DNA from: Verpa conica
Taxonomy: Eukaryota > Ascomycota > Pezizomycetes > Pezizales > Morchellaceae
Length of the DNA stretch: 64,000 nt
Direction of reading: 5' to 3'
Assembly (NCBI GenBank): GCA_033030425.1
Contig: JAUFSD010000003.1
Span: 3,162,001-3,226,000 of the forward strand
Below the pieces are notes generated by a model, which had not been told where the DNA came from, searched no databases, and saw only the letters and a program-made list of their open reading frames with translations. The translations under genes and the position numbers were made by a program. Shown one piece after another: positions 1 through 10,918 of this stretch. How positions within the stretch are numbered: position 1 is the first letter of the stretch; each line of letters starts with the position of its first letter.

Positions 1-37
1 GCGTTATGGGTGGTGGTGGAGATGGACGCGCCGACAT
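1..37 (-). CDS. possible 5' end of a gene running off the left edge
   Basis: On the minus strand an ATG at 37-35 opens a proline-rich frame, M-S-A-R-P-S-P-P-P-P-I-T, that runs off the window. The upstream bases (CAATC before ATG) are an acceptable fungal start context. Only twelve codons are visible, so no function can be assigned and chance is a real alternative. Confidence 0.3.
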   Translation of the reverse strand, partial: MSARPSPPPPIT

Positions 38-1720
38 GATTGTCGGATTATTACTGAAGACTCGTGCTTTGGTTGATGTTGTTCTGTGCTTCCCAGTGGA
101 AAAAAGAGTTTGTTGATATAAGGTTTAGGTTAGGGGGGAAGTTAGTTGCTGTAGCAGGCAAGCCAAGTTGATGTGTGTGTTGTTGTTGACAGTTCTATTT
201 TCTATCCTCAACTTTTCCGTATAGGAACTTCGGGAAGGTTCTATACGCAGCAGAACTGTGAAGGGCAGCGAGAAAATAAAGGGGAACACGTTCAGTGACC
301 GTGGGAAGGGGGGGGAGAAGTATTTCGTCAGAGCGGAAAAACTTAAGGCAGCTTCTGCTTTTGTCTTGACGGAGAGAAGCAGGGGATTATTCAAGATTCT
401 TTAACAGCAAGCAACTTATCCTAGTCAAAATAGGACGAAAACACACTTGAAAGAGTGTCTAGAGAGAAAGAGCGAATCTCAATTGTCCCTGGGCAAGGAA
501 GAATGAAGGACAGCAGCGGGATGCCGATCTCAGGGCAGATCCAAATTTGAAAGAAGTGTGGCTACTGTCTCGCTTTTGTGACCTTGAGATATTGCAGCAC
601 ACGGCACGGACTGGTGGAGAAGGGGAGGGTGGATGGCGTTTAACAACGTGAAAGACAGAAAAACGAATGTCGGGGAGGAAAGGAGAGTTAGGCTTGAGGA
701 TACAAGCGATTGACTTCAAGAGGGAAGCATTAATTCAAACATCTAGCAGAGGGGAGTTGGAGTTTGAAAGCGACCCAGAGGAAACCGCACAAAGATGAGT
801 TGAAAGTTGCCCTTCACGCAAGGGGCAACCAGGGGCAACAGAGCCATCAAGCCTGCAATGATATGATTAGCGGTGCACAACGCCTCCATCAGGTCGGCAT
901 CAACAAAGATCCCGGGTAGCCTATCAAGCAGCGGAAGAAACACCGCTTAGAGATGTGCCCAATCAGAATAGGGGCCCCACCCCCAAACATTCAGAGATCT
1001 TAGAACTTCGGAAATTCTCCAAATTCTGAGATCTAGGGCACCGTGCTGCTAGGGCAAGCTTGTTTTCAATCGCAGATGCAATCAAGTAGACCTTGTATCT
1101 CTTCCGAGCCTAAGGGTCCGTGACAAATGCCTCGTAAATAACATCCTAGAGAGGAGGCCTTGAGGAAGAACTAATATTTCTTTGGGCAGATTATTCCTGT
1201 ATCGAGTAGGCTGGGTCTCAGGTTAAATGTTATGATGTCTGTTGCCAGTCCCGCTCGGGTGGAAAAAGAGATTTTCCCGTCTGCCTCCGCGTAAGCATTG
1301 TACGAAAGAAGCAACGGTCGTCTTTACCGAGCCTTGGAAGGGGAAGAGCCTCAAGATAAAGCGAAGAGCAAAAAAGAAATTCCCCCCCTATGATAAGTAA
1401 CTCTATTATTGATAGGTGCGGCGGTACCTGCCGCCCCCCTTCCAACTGCATTGCCTGGCTGAACTGTATCAACAGCTGAACAGCTGTCCTACAATCGAGG
1501 TATGGGAATGTTGAAAGCACGATCTCTTGTCTTAAGATACTAAACACTCTCCTTATGGATCGTGGCTAACAGGTGCTTACGTTCGGCCGAGGTACATGTA
1601 TTTATTATAATAACAGTGCCTTCCTAGCTTACAGAGTAAGGGAAAAGAAGGAAAAGAAGAAAAAGAAGGACACAAAGACACAAAGACAGAAAAACCCCTG
1701 TTTATAAAACAACATTCCTC
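38..1720. other. intergenic region without a recognised gene
   Basis: Frames here are short and uninterpretable in both directions. The stretch holds an imperfect inverted repeat around AGATCTTAGAACTT (about 995-1008) and AAATTCTGAGATCT (about 1021-1034), and a purine-rich tract near 1640-1690. If the start at position 37 is real, this is its promoter and 5' leader. The right end would contain the 3' untranslated region of the gene ending at 1721. Confidence 0.5.
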
Positions 1721-2374
1721 TCAAGACTCAATAGAGAGGGCCTTAACACCCACAAGCTTCCCTTCGCTGGTGTTTACACCGACAACAAAGTACTCGACTC
1801 GGCTCCCAGCTCCCTCGACGCGATAAACCTTAACTGCAGGCCCACTAGCGGTCTTGACGGCCTCAATGACATCCTTGTACTCGCCGCGGACGTCCCACTT
1901 GTTCGGTTCCAGCTGTTTAATCTCTCGCCCGCTCTGGACTCCGATCAAATCCCCAAACTCGTCTAGTTTGTCGCGGAGGAGACAGGTGTCAGTGAAGATC
2001 AAGACACACGGAGATCAAGACATACGCAATCAAAAGACAAGCGAGCACGGAGAAGTCTCCATAAATAACAATAGCAGACGGAAACAAAAAAAAATCAAAG
2101 ACAGAACAAAACTGAAAGTTTAAAAATAAAAATTTAGAGAGAGATAAGGGTTTGCAGTGAACCACAGACCTTCACTAGGAAGCGTGTCCTTGTTCCAAGC
2201 GAACGAAATTCCTACGAAGGGTTCGTCCGCGTCAGAGACATAAAACCTCTCTGCAAGCGCCCTTAACGCCGGGTGCACCTCTGTAGATGCTTGTACTGTA
2301 GCTTCCTCAGGCGCCCCCCCAGAGTAGTCCTTCTGCGCCTTCTTTAAGAAGGCAGTGTAGTCCGCATCAGCCAT
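1721..2374 (-). CDS. small conserved fungal protein of unknown function
   Basis: Two exons: 2374-2170 and 1962-1721, giving 148 aa. The intron (2169-1963) runs from GTCTGT to CTAG. Splicing joins LPSE to DEFGDLIG in frame. The start at 2374 was chosen because the conserved region begins M-A-D-A-D-Y-T-A-F-L; the open frame extends further upstream but into low-complexity sequence. The product is acidic and soluble, without signal peptide or membrane segment. It contains a YVSDADEPF motif and ends in VGVKALSIES. From memory this pattern matches a small, widely conserved but uncharacterised ascomycete protein family. No catalytic motif is visible. The donor is not the usual GTAAGT/GTATGT, so the exact splice site is the weakest part of the model. 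Confidence 0.7.
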
Positions 2375-4013
2375 AGATATTCCGGAAGATGAAAAAGCCC
2401 TTCTGTTGTCTCCCTCGAACCCACTTCCTCTCCTCCTCCTCCTCCCCAAAGTCAGCGAGAATTTCCTCGGGGTTGACAAAGTGATTGCGAGCGGTCGGCT
2501 GATCGTTCCCAGGATTCCACGTGGATTCCTGAGAACACTCAGTGGGGTAAACGTTATTTTGCAGAACTGCGATGTCGTCATAGAGCCTACACCGGGCCCC
2601 ACGACAAGGGTGATGAAGGGGGAACAAAAAGTGAAGGAAAGAAGGAAAGAAAGAAAGAGTGAAAAAAAAAAAAGAAAAAGAAAACCAGCGCGGGGGGGGG
2701 AGGTCAGACCTATGCAAGAGCAGCAAACAGTAGCTATTGAAAGACTTTTGAAAAGCTAGACTGACAAACCAAGACGACTGGCGACGTCTCTTACAAGCTC
2801 CGCGGGGCGTGAGTTCAAGATCGAGGGGGGAGTGGGGGAGGTAAGGGGGGGGCGGGGGGGGGAAAGGGTGAGAACTAATCGGAGGATTGTTTGGAAGCTT
2901 GTTAGAAAGTAGAAGAAGTACCGATAGGTAGGTGGAGATGCCGGTGTATCTACTGTACGCTTGTCGCGGTTCGGTTCTTAAGCTCCACCTTTTATTCCGA
3001 TCCCAATACCCAAGGCTGTGACGTAACAGGCCACCAGATCCAGTTTCCCTGAAAAGAAGAAGTGAAAGGGAAAAAAAGAAAAAACATTTCCACCGCAGCT
3101 ACATATCTATTTCAAATACTACCAGCAGCCGCAACCGCCCCTCCGAAACATGTGATCGGTGCAGCTTCTAGAGCATAGCTTATGGGCCAAGATATATACC
3201 AGGTATGCAAGGTACTCAATACCTTAGCATTCAGAAGTCCAGGCGCCTGTTTCGATGTCGCCGTGTCCTCCAGGCACTGGAAGTTTTCTGTGTGTTGTGC
3301 GACAGCCGTAAACAAGGATTGGTTGGCATCCATCTATATTCGGGCATCAGCCAGGCTTTCGATTCGCTTCACCTAACCGTACTGGCGGATCTGTTGGTCA
3401 ATCCAGTACCCCTGTTTCTATCTTTTTTTTCTCTCCTTCTCTTTCTTTTCTTTTTTTTCTTGCTTGACTGAGTAAGTAGTAAGTAGTAATAGGTGAGGTT
3501 GTTCAGGGTACTGTGAATACTATGGGCGGGGGAGGGCAGGGAGCCAGGGAGGGGATTGATTCTACGTTCGCAAGATGTGTGGTCTTGTTCTTTATTGTTA
3601 CCATGGTTCTGGTTGGTCGGGGGATGGTGTCGTTTACCCTGCTAGGGTTCGAGGGGTGAGCCCGGGCTCTTCGCTCCAGCAGATCACACCCCCCCCACAC
3701 TATCATGTACCCATGTTGCGGGGGATCTTCTCTGGGCAACACTGGACCCTTTTTTCACCCCCCTTCCCTTTCTCACTCTTCTTTCGTTCTCGGTACATAC
3801 GATCGTGCTGCGAGGGCAAGGTGTGAGAGTATTTGCAATGCACGATAGTCTACTTATGTAGACTCTCCCCTTCTCTCTCTCTGCTTGCTCAATCCCACCT
3901 CCTCGGAATCACTTCTCGCGCACGCACGCACGCACGCATTCACTTCACTTCAACTCTCAAGCACACACACCCAACAACGCCTCTTCTCCATTACACACGC
4001 ATTATACGTCCAA
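2375..4013. other. intergenic, G-rich and pyrimidine-rich tracts
   Basis: This spacer lies between the divergent genes starting at 2374 (minus) and 4014 (plus). It holds A/G-rich DNA at about 2610-2700, a run of clustered G tracts at about 2824-2868 and C/T-rich DNA at about 3420-3465. A CACGCACG microsatellite precedes the next start. It probably contains both promoters. No further coding region is supported. Confidence 0.5.
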
Positions 4014-4447
4014 ATGTCGAGCACCGTCTCCGATGCCGACAGTAGGGCCGCCGACTACGAGACGGTCGAGCGACGCTACAACATTGCCGTGAACCTAGAG
4101 TCCTGGGAGCTTCTGGCGATGCATTCGATTGCTAGCGACGAGGTTTGTTAAATTCGTCCGCTCGTCTTTCTTCTCCTATCTTGTTTCTGTTTCGCAATTG
4201 AGAAAACAGGAAGGGGAGGAAAAAAAGAAAAAGAAAAAAATAGTAAAGCACCAAGACCAACGGAAGGTCAAAGAATCTCAAAAATAGAAAACTGATCAAA
4301 CGAAACAAAAAATTCTTTATTTTTAATCAACAGAGCATCCCTCGTGTCCGCCTCCGCATGCTAAAGTCCCTCGCTGGTTTGCTCGGAACCGATACTCCTC
4401 CTGCGTCGCCATCGTCCTCGTCCTCTCGCCGTGCGGTGACACAGTGA
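4014..4447 (+). CDS. small hypothetical protein, two exons
   Basis: Exons 4014-4142 and 4334-4447 give 80 aa. The intron starts GTTTGT and ends CAACAG; both junctions are in phase 0. Exon 1 encodes MSSTVSDADSRAADYETVER and continues with a short helical region (NLESWELLAMHSIASDE). Exon 2 is basic (SIPRVRLRMLKSLAGLLG) and ends in a Ser-rich tail with SRRAVTQ before TGA. I do not recognise the family. Support comes from the good start context, consensus splice sites, matching phase and a protein-like first exon. It could be a nuclear or cytosolic small regulatory protein, but nothing in the sequence says so. Confidence 0.5.
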
Positions 4448-5223
4448 TCGTACAACCTGCATGCACGGGAAAGGAAAAGCAGTAGCAGGGGAAAAAACGA
4501 ATGAGATGTGGGGAAAGGAAGAGGGAGGGTTTCACGGATCACGGCCATTACTTGTGTTGGGAGTCTTGATGTGAGTGGAGGAAAGTATCCGGCAGGCAGG
4601 ATATGGTATGTGTGACTAAAGTTTGCTTTTTTTTTTATTCGTGCCGCGGTTTGGAGCTGGTTGGTGGGAGTTTGGTAGAAATTGTTATCGTTATCAATCA
4701 GAGCTGAGCTTGACAGCTGGGCCGAGGAACTATTATTTTATTCCAGAAGATTAATTCGTAATTTCTCATCTCCTTTCAAAATGTGGGCGAGGACTGCGTA
4801 CAGAGCTCCATTGGGGTAAGGGACGATGTGCACTTTATGGGTTGGTGATTTTGTATAGTGTATATTCGTATGTATGCGGGTATGCGTGTGTTTGTAGCTG
4901 TGCGTGCATGTAAAGGAGCTATTATTCCTCACCAGAGACTTTACTCTCTGGACGGATAACTACCTTCAATTTCCATGCGCTATCGTACCCTCATGCCCAA
5001 GAATAAGACCCCCCCCCAAACCATCAATCCTTTCCTCCTAATCCAACAATGCATCTCCCAATCCGAACAATAGAAGCGTCATAAATACGTTACAAGGGGC
5101 GAGCAAAAAACAAAAGAAAATCGACAACCTAACCTATACAAGACCGCCGGTTCACTAGAAATGCAGCAAATAATAATAACAATAAATCAGAAACTACAAG
5201 TCGAACTTGCCAAAGGTGGCAGT
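4448..5223. other. intergenic, no gene seen
   Basis: AT-rich with a T run near 4630 and GT-rich repeats near 4850-4915. It probably carries the 3' ends of the two convergent neighbours. No coding region is supported. Confidence 0.5.
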
Positions 5224-6993
5224 TTATTGCAAGGGCTCCGAAGAACTACTCAATCGGTTTAGATGCAAATAGACATCAGTGCCATATCTACACAGGCATC
5301 AAAAGGTAAGTATTGGTTCTCCTAGGAGAAAATGGTTTTATGAATAGCTCACCCTTCCATACTAATAAGTTTCAAGTCTCCTCCAAAGTACCTAGCGTAT
5401 AGCCTTGATATCGGTAATCCATAGCCAAACCCGGCCATGGGTGCCTTAAAGTCACTTTTATTAAAGTCGGGGTCGATGGGTGGTGTTGATTCAACGGTTG
5501 TGTACATGTATGTCCATACCAAGGGTATAGCACTTCGCGGGATCCCGCCGCCTTCGTCAGAGATTTTAATAGTAATGTCCTACGCCAACGTTAGTAACAT
5601 GATGAAACGGAAACATCGAGATAAAACTTTATCCAAACTAGCTCCAGTACATACTGAGTGGGGCGGGGAACAGGGGATATGAGTAAGGGGAAAATTACCT
5701 CTTTACCTTCAGCAACGATCAACTTCACCGGTGGAAACTCCTCGGAATCACTTCCATGTGTCTCCACCACAGCTCGTAGAGAGTTTTTTAATGTCTCGAA
5801 AAGCATGTGGCTTAAATGGCCCGGCACATACATAAAGTTTAGATCAGGTTTACATACGAGCTGCACTTTCGGGGCATCAAACAACCCATAGTAGTCTTCG
5901 CAGACAAATCTTGCGTTTTCAATCGCTTCTTGGGCCAAATCACGGACGTTGGTTTTTGTGCAGATGATTCCCACGTAGTCTTCCTGCTCAGGAGCCAAGT
6001 TTAGGGCCACATGCTGACCAATTAGCATTCGAATACCTATGCGGGACATGTAGAACCGGTCTAAGAAGGATTGGATCGAATTATCGATTTGCATCCGTTG
6101 CCTTTTGCGCTTGTATTCGTTAATACCCATGGCTATGCAAGATCATCGAGATCAGTCAGTTTCGTAATTCTAAAAGACGACCAATAAAAATGGACGGGTA
6201 TAATACCCATCGTTGTGACAACAGGATCATGGCGGTGTTTAATATTTTGGAGGGTTTTTGTGAAGCGTCTATTGTAGTCCACGATTTCTGGGGGCCACCG
6301 CACATCATCGTCCACAGTCGCATAATACCTCCTAGAGTGATATTAGAGAGAGGGAATACACTTGTTGAACTTAAAACTAACCTTTGGGCTTTTCTTCCGT
6401 TCCGGTAAATACTACCATTCCCATTGCCGTTTGTTGGTTGCCATGGCGAACTTCGATATGTTCCCGGCTCGATGTCCGGGTTTTCTACAATCTCCAATGG
6501 AATAGGTGCCACGCCATGATCGCGTGAGCCTTTTATTAATTTTTCCCGTATATCTTTAGATAAAGTAGGTTTTTGCAGAGTTGTGATATCCTGATGTGTT
6601 TCGGGTAAAGTGGTTAGTACAGTTACCAGCAAGCAAATCATAGATGAGTCACCAACCTCAAATGATTGCATATACCAATTCGCAACTCTACGAATGGAAG
6701 GCATATCACTTAGACCATCCGGTAGTTGATTTAACTCCTTTACTCGATGTGCCAATCGAATTGGCAATTCTTCACTGAGAAATTGGGAAGCCCGAAATAA
6801 GGTCCCTGCTCGGTGTCCTGTCAACCGGCAGATTCATTGGCACGACTGCTACTTTTTGGTGTTTAGGACTGGATAACCCACCTGGCGAAGGATTCCGTCC
6901 GAACTGTACCATCTGCCGTAAACTCACACCAGTTGCTGGGAATTGACTGTAGTGGGTGATGGTCTCCATCAACGATTGTGTTGGTTTCCACAT
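5224..6993 (-). CDS. mitochondrial pyruvate dehydrogenase (or branched-chain ketoacid dehydrogenase) kinase
   Basis: Six exons: 6993-6882, 6817-6382, 6331-6207, 6132-5699, 5579-5353 and 5287-5224, totalling 465 aa. Protein kinases of this GHKL-fold family phosphorylate and inactivate the E1 subunit of the mitochondrial pyruvate (or branched-chain) dehydrogenase complex. The N-terminal helical domain shows the family sequence [15 protein letters not shown], then [16 protein letters not shown] and RHDPVVTT. The C-terminal ATPase domain has an N-box region ([16 protein letters not shown]), the G1 box DEGGGIP and the G2 box [18 protein letters not shown]. It ends [20 protein letters not shown]. 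Introns are 64, 50, 74, 119 and 65 bp with consensus ends. A glycine/asparagine-rich stretch near residues 170-180 (NGNGNGS) looks like a lineage insertion. Which dehydrogenase complex it serves cannot be told from the sequence. Confidence 0.93.
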
Positions 6994-8107
6994 GACTGGA
7001 CTTGCACCCCCGAGGGAGATTTAGTGGAAAGCTCAAGTGGTCAAGTTTCCAAAGGGAAGTTTGATACAAAGCTCTAGTAGCTATGTTTGATAGATGATAG
7101 ACTATTGAAGTATATGAGAGGGTCGATGTTGTAGCGGAAGAAAGCAGGAGGTGGGCAGGTCTTGAGCAAGTGGTGATGGGAGGAAACTTAGCAAGTGATT
7201 AAGTGAGTTCATGTGAGAGACCAGTTCGCGAAAGTGCTAGTGTGAGAAGGTTGTGGGGTAGTAAGCGCACGTGCGGATGATCCGAGAACAGCCCGCACGT
7301 CTCAGGTTCTTTGTCGGCTCTTGCCCACTTCCTGCTCGCCCTGGTAATTGCCTTACAGCCGAGGGGCAGCGAGAGTTTTACCGGTAGCCTCGCTCGGAAA
7401 AACTCGTAGTAGTGCAACGGAGGAGCGGAGAATTCAGGAGCAGGAGCAGCGTATAAGATTGAGTATATTTTGATGTATGTATTCGAGGTTTCTTCCATTC
7501 GGTCCCTCGGGCTATTTGGGCCCTTACTAGGTGAGTTAACGTATCAGTGTTCAAGTGTTTTTCATCAAAGGTTTTGGGCGGGTAAATTTTACCGCGCAAG
7601 GTGTGAATATTTGCACGCGGGAAGAGAGGTGTTTGCTGCATGGGGTGAAACACCTAACCCCATGGATCACCAAAAGAACACATCCTTCTCGGGTCTTGGA
7701 AGTATTATAACAAGCAACAGGCCTCTAGAATCCCCAATAGAACGTCTGCAGTGAGGCCGTGGAGCCGTGAGGAGAATATTATAAGCAATAGGCCTCTAGA
7801 ATCCCCAATAGAACATCCGCAGTGAGCCCGCGGACCCGGCCGCTGAAATTCCATTTGGACTGGACTGTCATCATCTGAAGAGTCCTCTGCCTTATTCGCC
7901 TGGCCCGTGCACGGGTCATCCCTGCCTCGCGGGTGGTGATGTCGGTCAAGCCAAGTTAAATTCCTTTTTCCTCTCTGCTCACGTGCCCTCGACTTATCAT
8001 ACGCGCGGATCAGCCTTTTGTCAATAGGTCTTCGTAACAGCCTCCACGTACTTGTATCCTGGGAATTTCCCTCAACTTCCAACATAGTTGGTAGTCCCTG
8101 CATTACG
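6994..8107. other. intergenic between divergent kinase and polymerase genes
   Basis: Shared upstream region of the kinase (minus) and polymerase (plus) genes. It contains a direct duplication at about 7703-7830, described separately. The frames that cross it do not resemble known proteins, although the stretch at about 7840-8060 has coding-like composition on the minus strand. Confidence 0.45.
7703..7830. repeat. direct duplication of about 60 bp
   Basis: Two copies of TATTATAA...GGCCTCTAGAATCCCC... begin at 7703 and 7777. They share a 24-base identical core (GGCCTCTAGAATCCCCAATA followed by GAAC) and diverge downstream. The offset is 74 bp at the left end and 71 bp after a 3-base indel. Confidence 0.85.
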
Positions 8108-9933
8108 ATGGAGGAAAGCAAAGAGCCTATCATAATACATTTTGTAAGTACATAGGTAATGCCTATGCCTTCCCCCTCCTCCTTGGCCTAGCCTTTCAAA
8201 TGCTATGTTGCTTATTCAGAACCCTGACATCCCATGCGTGAACCCCCCTTCAGGACTACGATTGTTTTTACGCGTCAGTCATCGAAAATGAAAACCCCGC
8301 CTTGAAAACGGTCCCTTTGGGAATCCAGCAAAAAAATATCGTATGTTAGCAGTTCCAGTTCTCCGTAAATCACCCCTGTCGTCATGCCATCCGTGCATCG
8401 GACGGAAGGCGCAATAAACACGATATACTGAGCTGAGAGTAAGGGAAAAGCTGGCCACCTGCAACTATGTTGCTAGAGCCCAAGGCGTCAAGAAACTACA
8501 ACTCATCACTGCGGCGAAAAAGCAATGTAGAGATCTGGTTATAGTCAACGGGGAAGACTTGACGAGGTTAGCCGCTGCAAGCCGCTGTTATTCGATTAAC
8601 TGATACAACGTCTGTCTTACACAGGTTTCGCAACGTTTCCAAAAATATATGGCTTTTTGTAAGGGAATTTGTCTGGAATAGTCTTACGGAGCGCCTAGGG
8701 CTTGACGAGGTAATTTTTTCAAGCTATAGAAACAATTGCATAATTTTGTTTTGGGCTAAGGGTAAAAAGATTTTTATCGATGCAACAGAAATGATAGATT
8801 TCAACGTATCACAACTACAGTCCCAACCTAACCCTAGAGGCTCCTCCTTCTTCCGGCTTTCCCGCAGTGATCCTTCTGCTGGCTTCCCATTTGAATGGGA
8901 TGTCTCCCTAGGTCATACGTACCCCCCTTCTACAATACAGCCTAATTTTCCCTCCTTGCTTCACCGCCGCCTCTTCCTCGCCTCCAATCTCGCTTCCTAT
9001 ATAAGAGCCCAAATCCTCACTACATACAATCATACCTGCTCTGCGGGTATCTCCACCTCAAAACTCACAGCGAAGCTAGTAGGTAGCGCCAACAAACCCA
9101 ACGCCCAGACCCTTCTCCTCCCTGGCTTCGAGGCGGAGTTCTTAGCCGGACATGAAATTGGAAAAGTACCTGGTATTGGGTTTAAAACTGCACAAAGAAT
9201 CCGAGATTTAATTTTAGGAAAAACAACCGCGAATGATGAGATTGAATACAGCGAGACATCAGAAAAGGTTACAGTCGGCGCTGTAATATCTGCTCTAACC
9301 CCCGCACAGCTAGAGCCCCTCACAGGCGGCAACGGGCAAAAAACATGGCGGTTGCTCCATGGAATTGACCCCTCCAGGGTCATCGCAGCACCAATTGTCC
9401 CTACTCAGATCAGCATTGAAGATACCTTCCGCTCCGGAAAGATTACAAACTTTATCCAACTAACCCCAGTGCTGCACCAACTGACACTAAAACTACTTCA
9501 ACGCATGCATACGGACTTGATTGGTCCCGGTGGTGAAAAATGGCTTGCGCACCCGAGGAATTTTAGACTCTCGGTTCGGTTTCATACGAGGAATCGGGAT
9601 TTTGCGAGAATGAGTAGAAGTGGGAGAATGCCGGGATATGTATTTTCGTTATCTACGTCATTGGATGTAGTGGCGGAGAGGCTGGTAATGGATGTGGCGC
9701 TGGGGTTATTCAAGGGGCTGTGCACGGGGAAGAAATGGGAATTGCAGTTGGTTAATGTTGCCGCGGTTAATATGGTTGATGGGAGCGGAGGGGTGGATAT
9801 TAGGGATATGTTTAATATAACTACACCAAGGAGAGAAGATTGGCAGGGGGAGAGGAAAGGTAATGGGGATTGGGGAGAGGTTTCGAATGATGATCAGCAG
9901 AAAGATAGCCTAGGGGAGCGAACAGGTCAGGAT

Positions 9934-9967
<34 letters not shown>

Positions 9968-10131
9968 GGGAACTTGAATGGGGATCCGGTCTTTCGGACT
10001 GCTCGGTAGAGTACGGTGGGATTGGATCTAAGGGGTTCGAAGATAATGATCCATGTTTAATCTGTGGCGCGAGGTTTCCAGTTTTTGCACTTGAGGCGCA
10101 TAAGAGATTTCACGATATGGGCGAGCTCTAA
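8108..10131 (+). CDS. POLI: Y-family DNA polymerase iota (translesion synthesis)
   Basis: Five exons: 8108-8143, 8254-8340, 8451-8566, 8625-8709 and 8770-10131, giving 561 aa. Y-family polymerases copy damaged DNA in the nucleus. Exon 1 encodes only MEESKEPIIIHF; exon 2 opens with the catalytic motif DYDCFYASV (residues 13-21). Then follow PLGIQQKN, TCNYVARAQGVKKL, VNGEDLTRFRNVSK and LGLDE (catalytic Asp107-Glu108) joined to IFIDATEMID. These motifs match the iota branch rather than eta, kappa or Rev1. The HhH region (GKVPGIGFKTAQRI) and little-finger domain follow. A disordered acidic run of glutamates leads to a C-terminal zinc finger with Cys537, Cys540, His552 and His556. The spacing is that of a UBZ3 ubiquitin-binding finger. 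The start at 8108 is fixed by the conserved IIHFDYDCF context across the first intron. Confidence 0.9.
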
Positions 10132-10918
10132 AAGCATGGTAACTTATGGCGTTATACTATCTGTTTGGAGTTATGAAGGTAGCCGTAATATGAAGTTGGA
10201 AGAGTATCTAATATTTCAAGAATTTTGTAATAGCTATGGAGTTTAAGTAGGTTTATATAAATCATTCTATTATAATAGCTTTTTTATTTTATTTGTTCTG
10301 GGGGCATAGAATGTCAATGATGTTTTTAACGATATTGTGTAAAAACTTATTAGTTTGTAAGCCCTTTTCAGCATCGTCACGTGATATTCATAATCTGTCA
10401 CTCGGATTTTCTTCTCTGGATGTCTATACATGAATAAATTAATCATAAGTACATGGAACCTAAGGCGGATATGCCTACATGTGTCATCACCCCTTCATAT
10501 TATCCTATACTAGCTTTCTAGACTAGAAACTTCTGTGAAGTGTCGGTTTGAGTTATGTAAATAACCTACGTATAGAGTGATAAATGTGGGAGCGTCGGTG
10601 CTGGCCCTATGCTGCGATTTTGCTCTTGTAAAATCGTATAGGGAATCAGACTCTTTGATATGGGAATTTTCAGGTAATAGTCACTTCTGGAGTTATGTTC
10701 TTTATGTTAAGATTTCAATTATGTAATATAAGTATACTACATGAGACTAGAGATATATTTAATCTAGTTTATATGTCCAGAAAGAGAAGTCTTGTAAAAT
10801 ATATACACAACAACAAAAAAAAAACATCTCCTGTTTTTCATTCTACTATATATAATTTCTATTCAAAACTCCATTTTTTTAAAATATTTTATTTTATTTT
10901 TACAAACCTCATCCCCCT
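10132..10918. other. intergenic, AT-rich
   Basis: AT-rich spacer between two convergent genes. It contains a 27-base segment (10431-10457) that recurs at 55372-55398 with two differences. No coding region is supported. Confidence 0.5.

Noticed and set aside
7705..8133. 142-codon minus-strand frame
   Set aside because: Overlaps the direct duplication and the first exon of the polymerase gene on the opposite strand; no family recognised.
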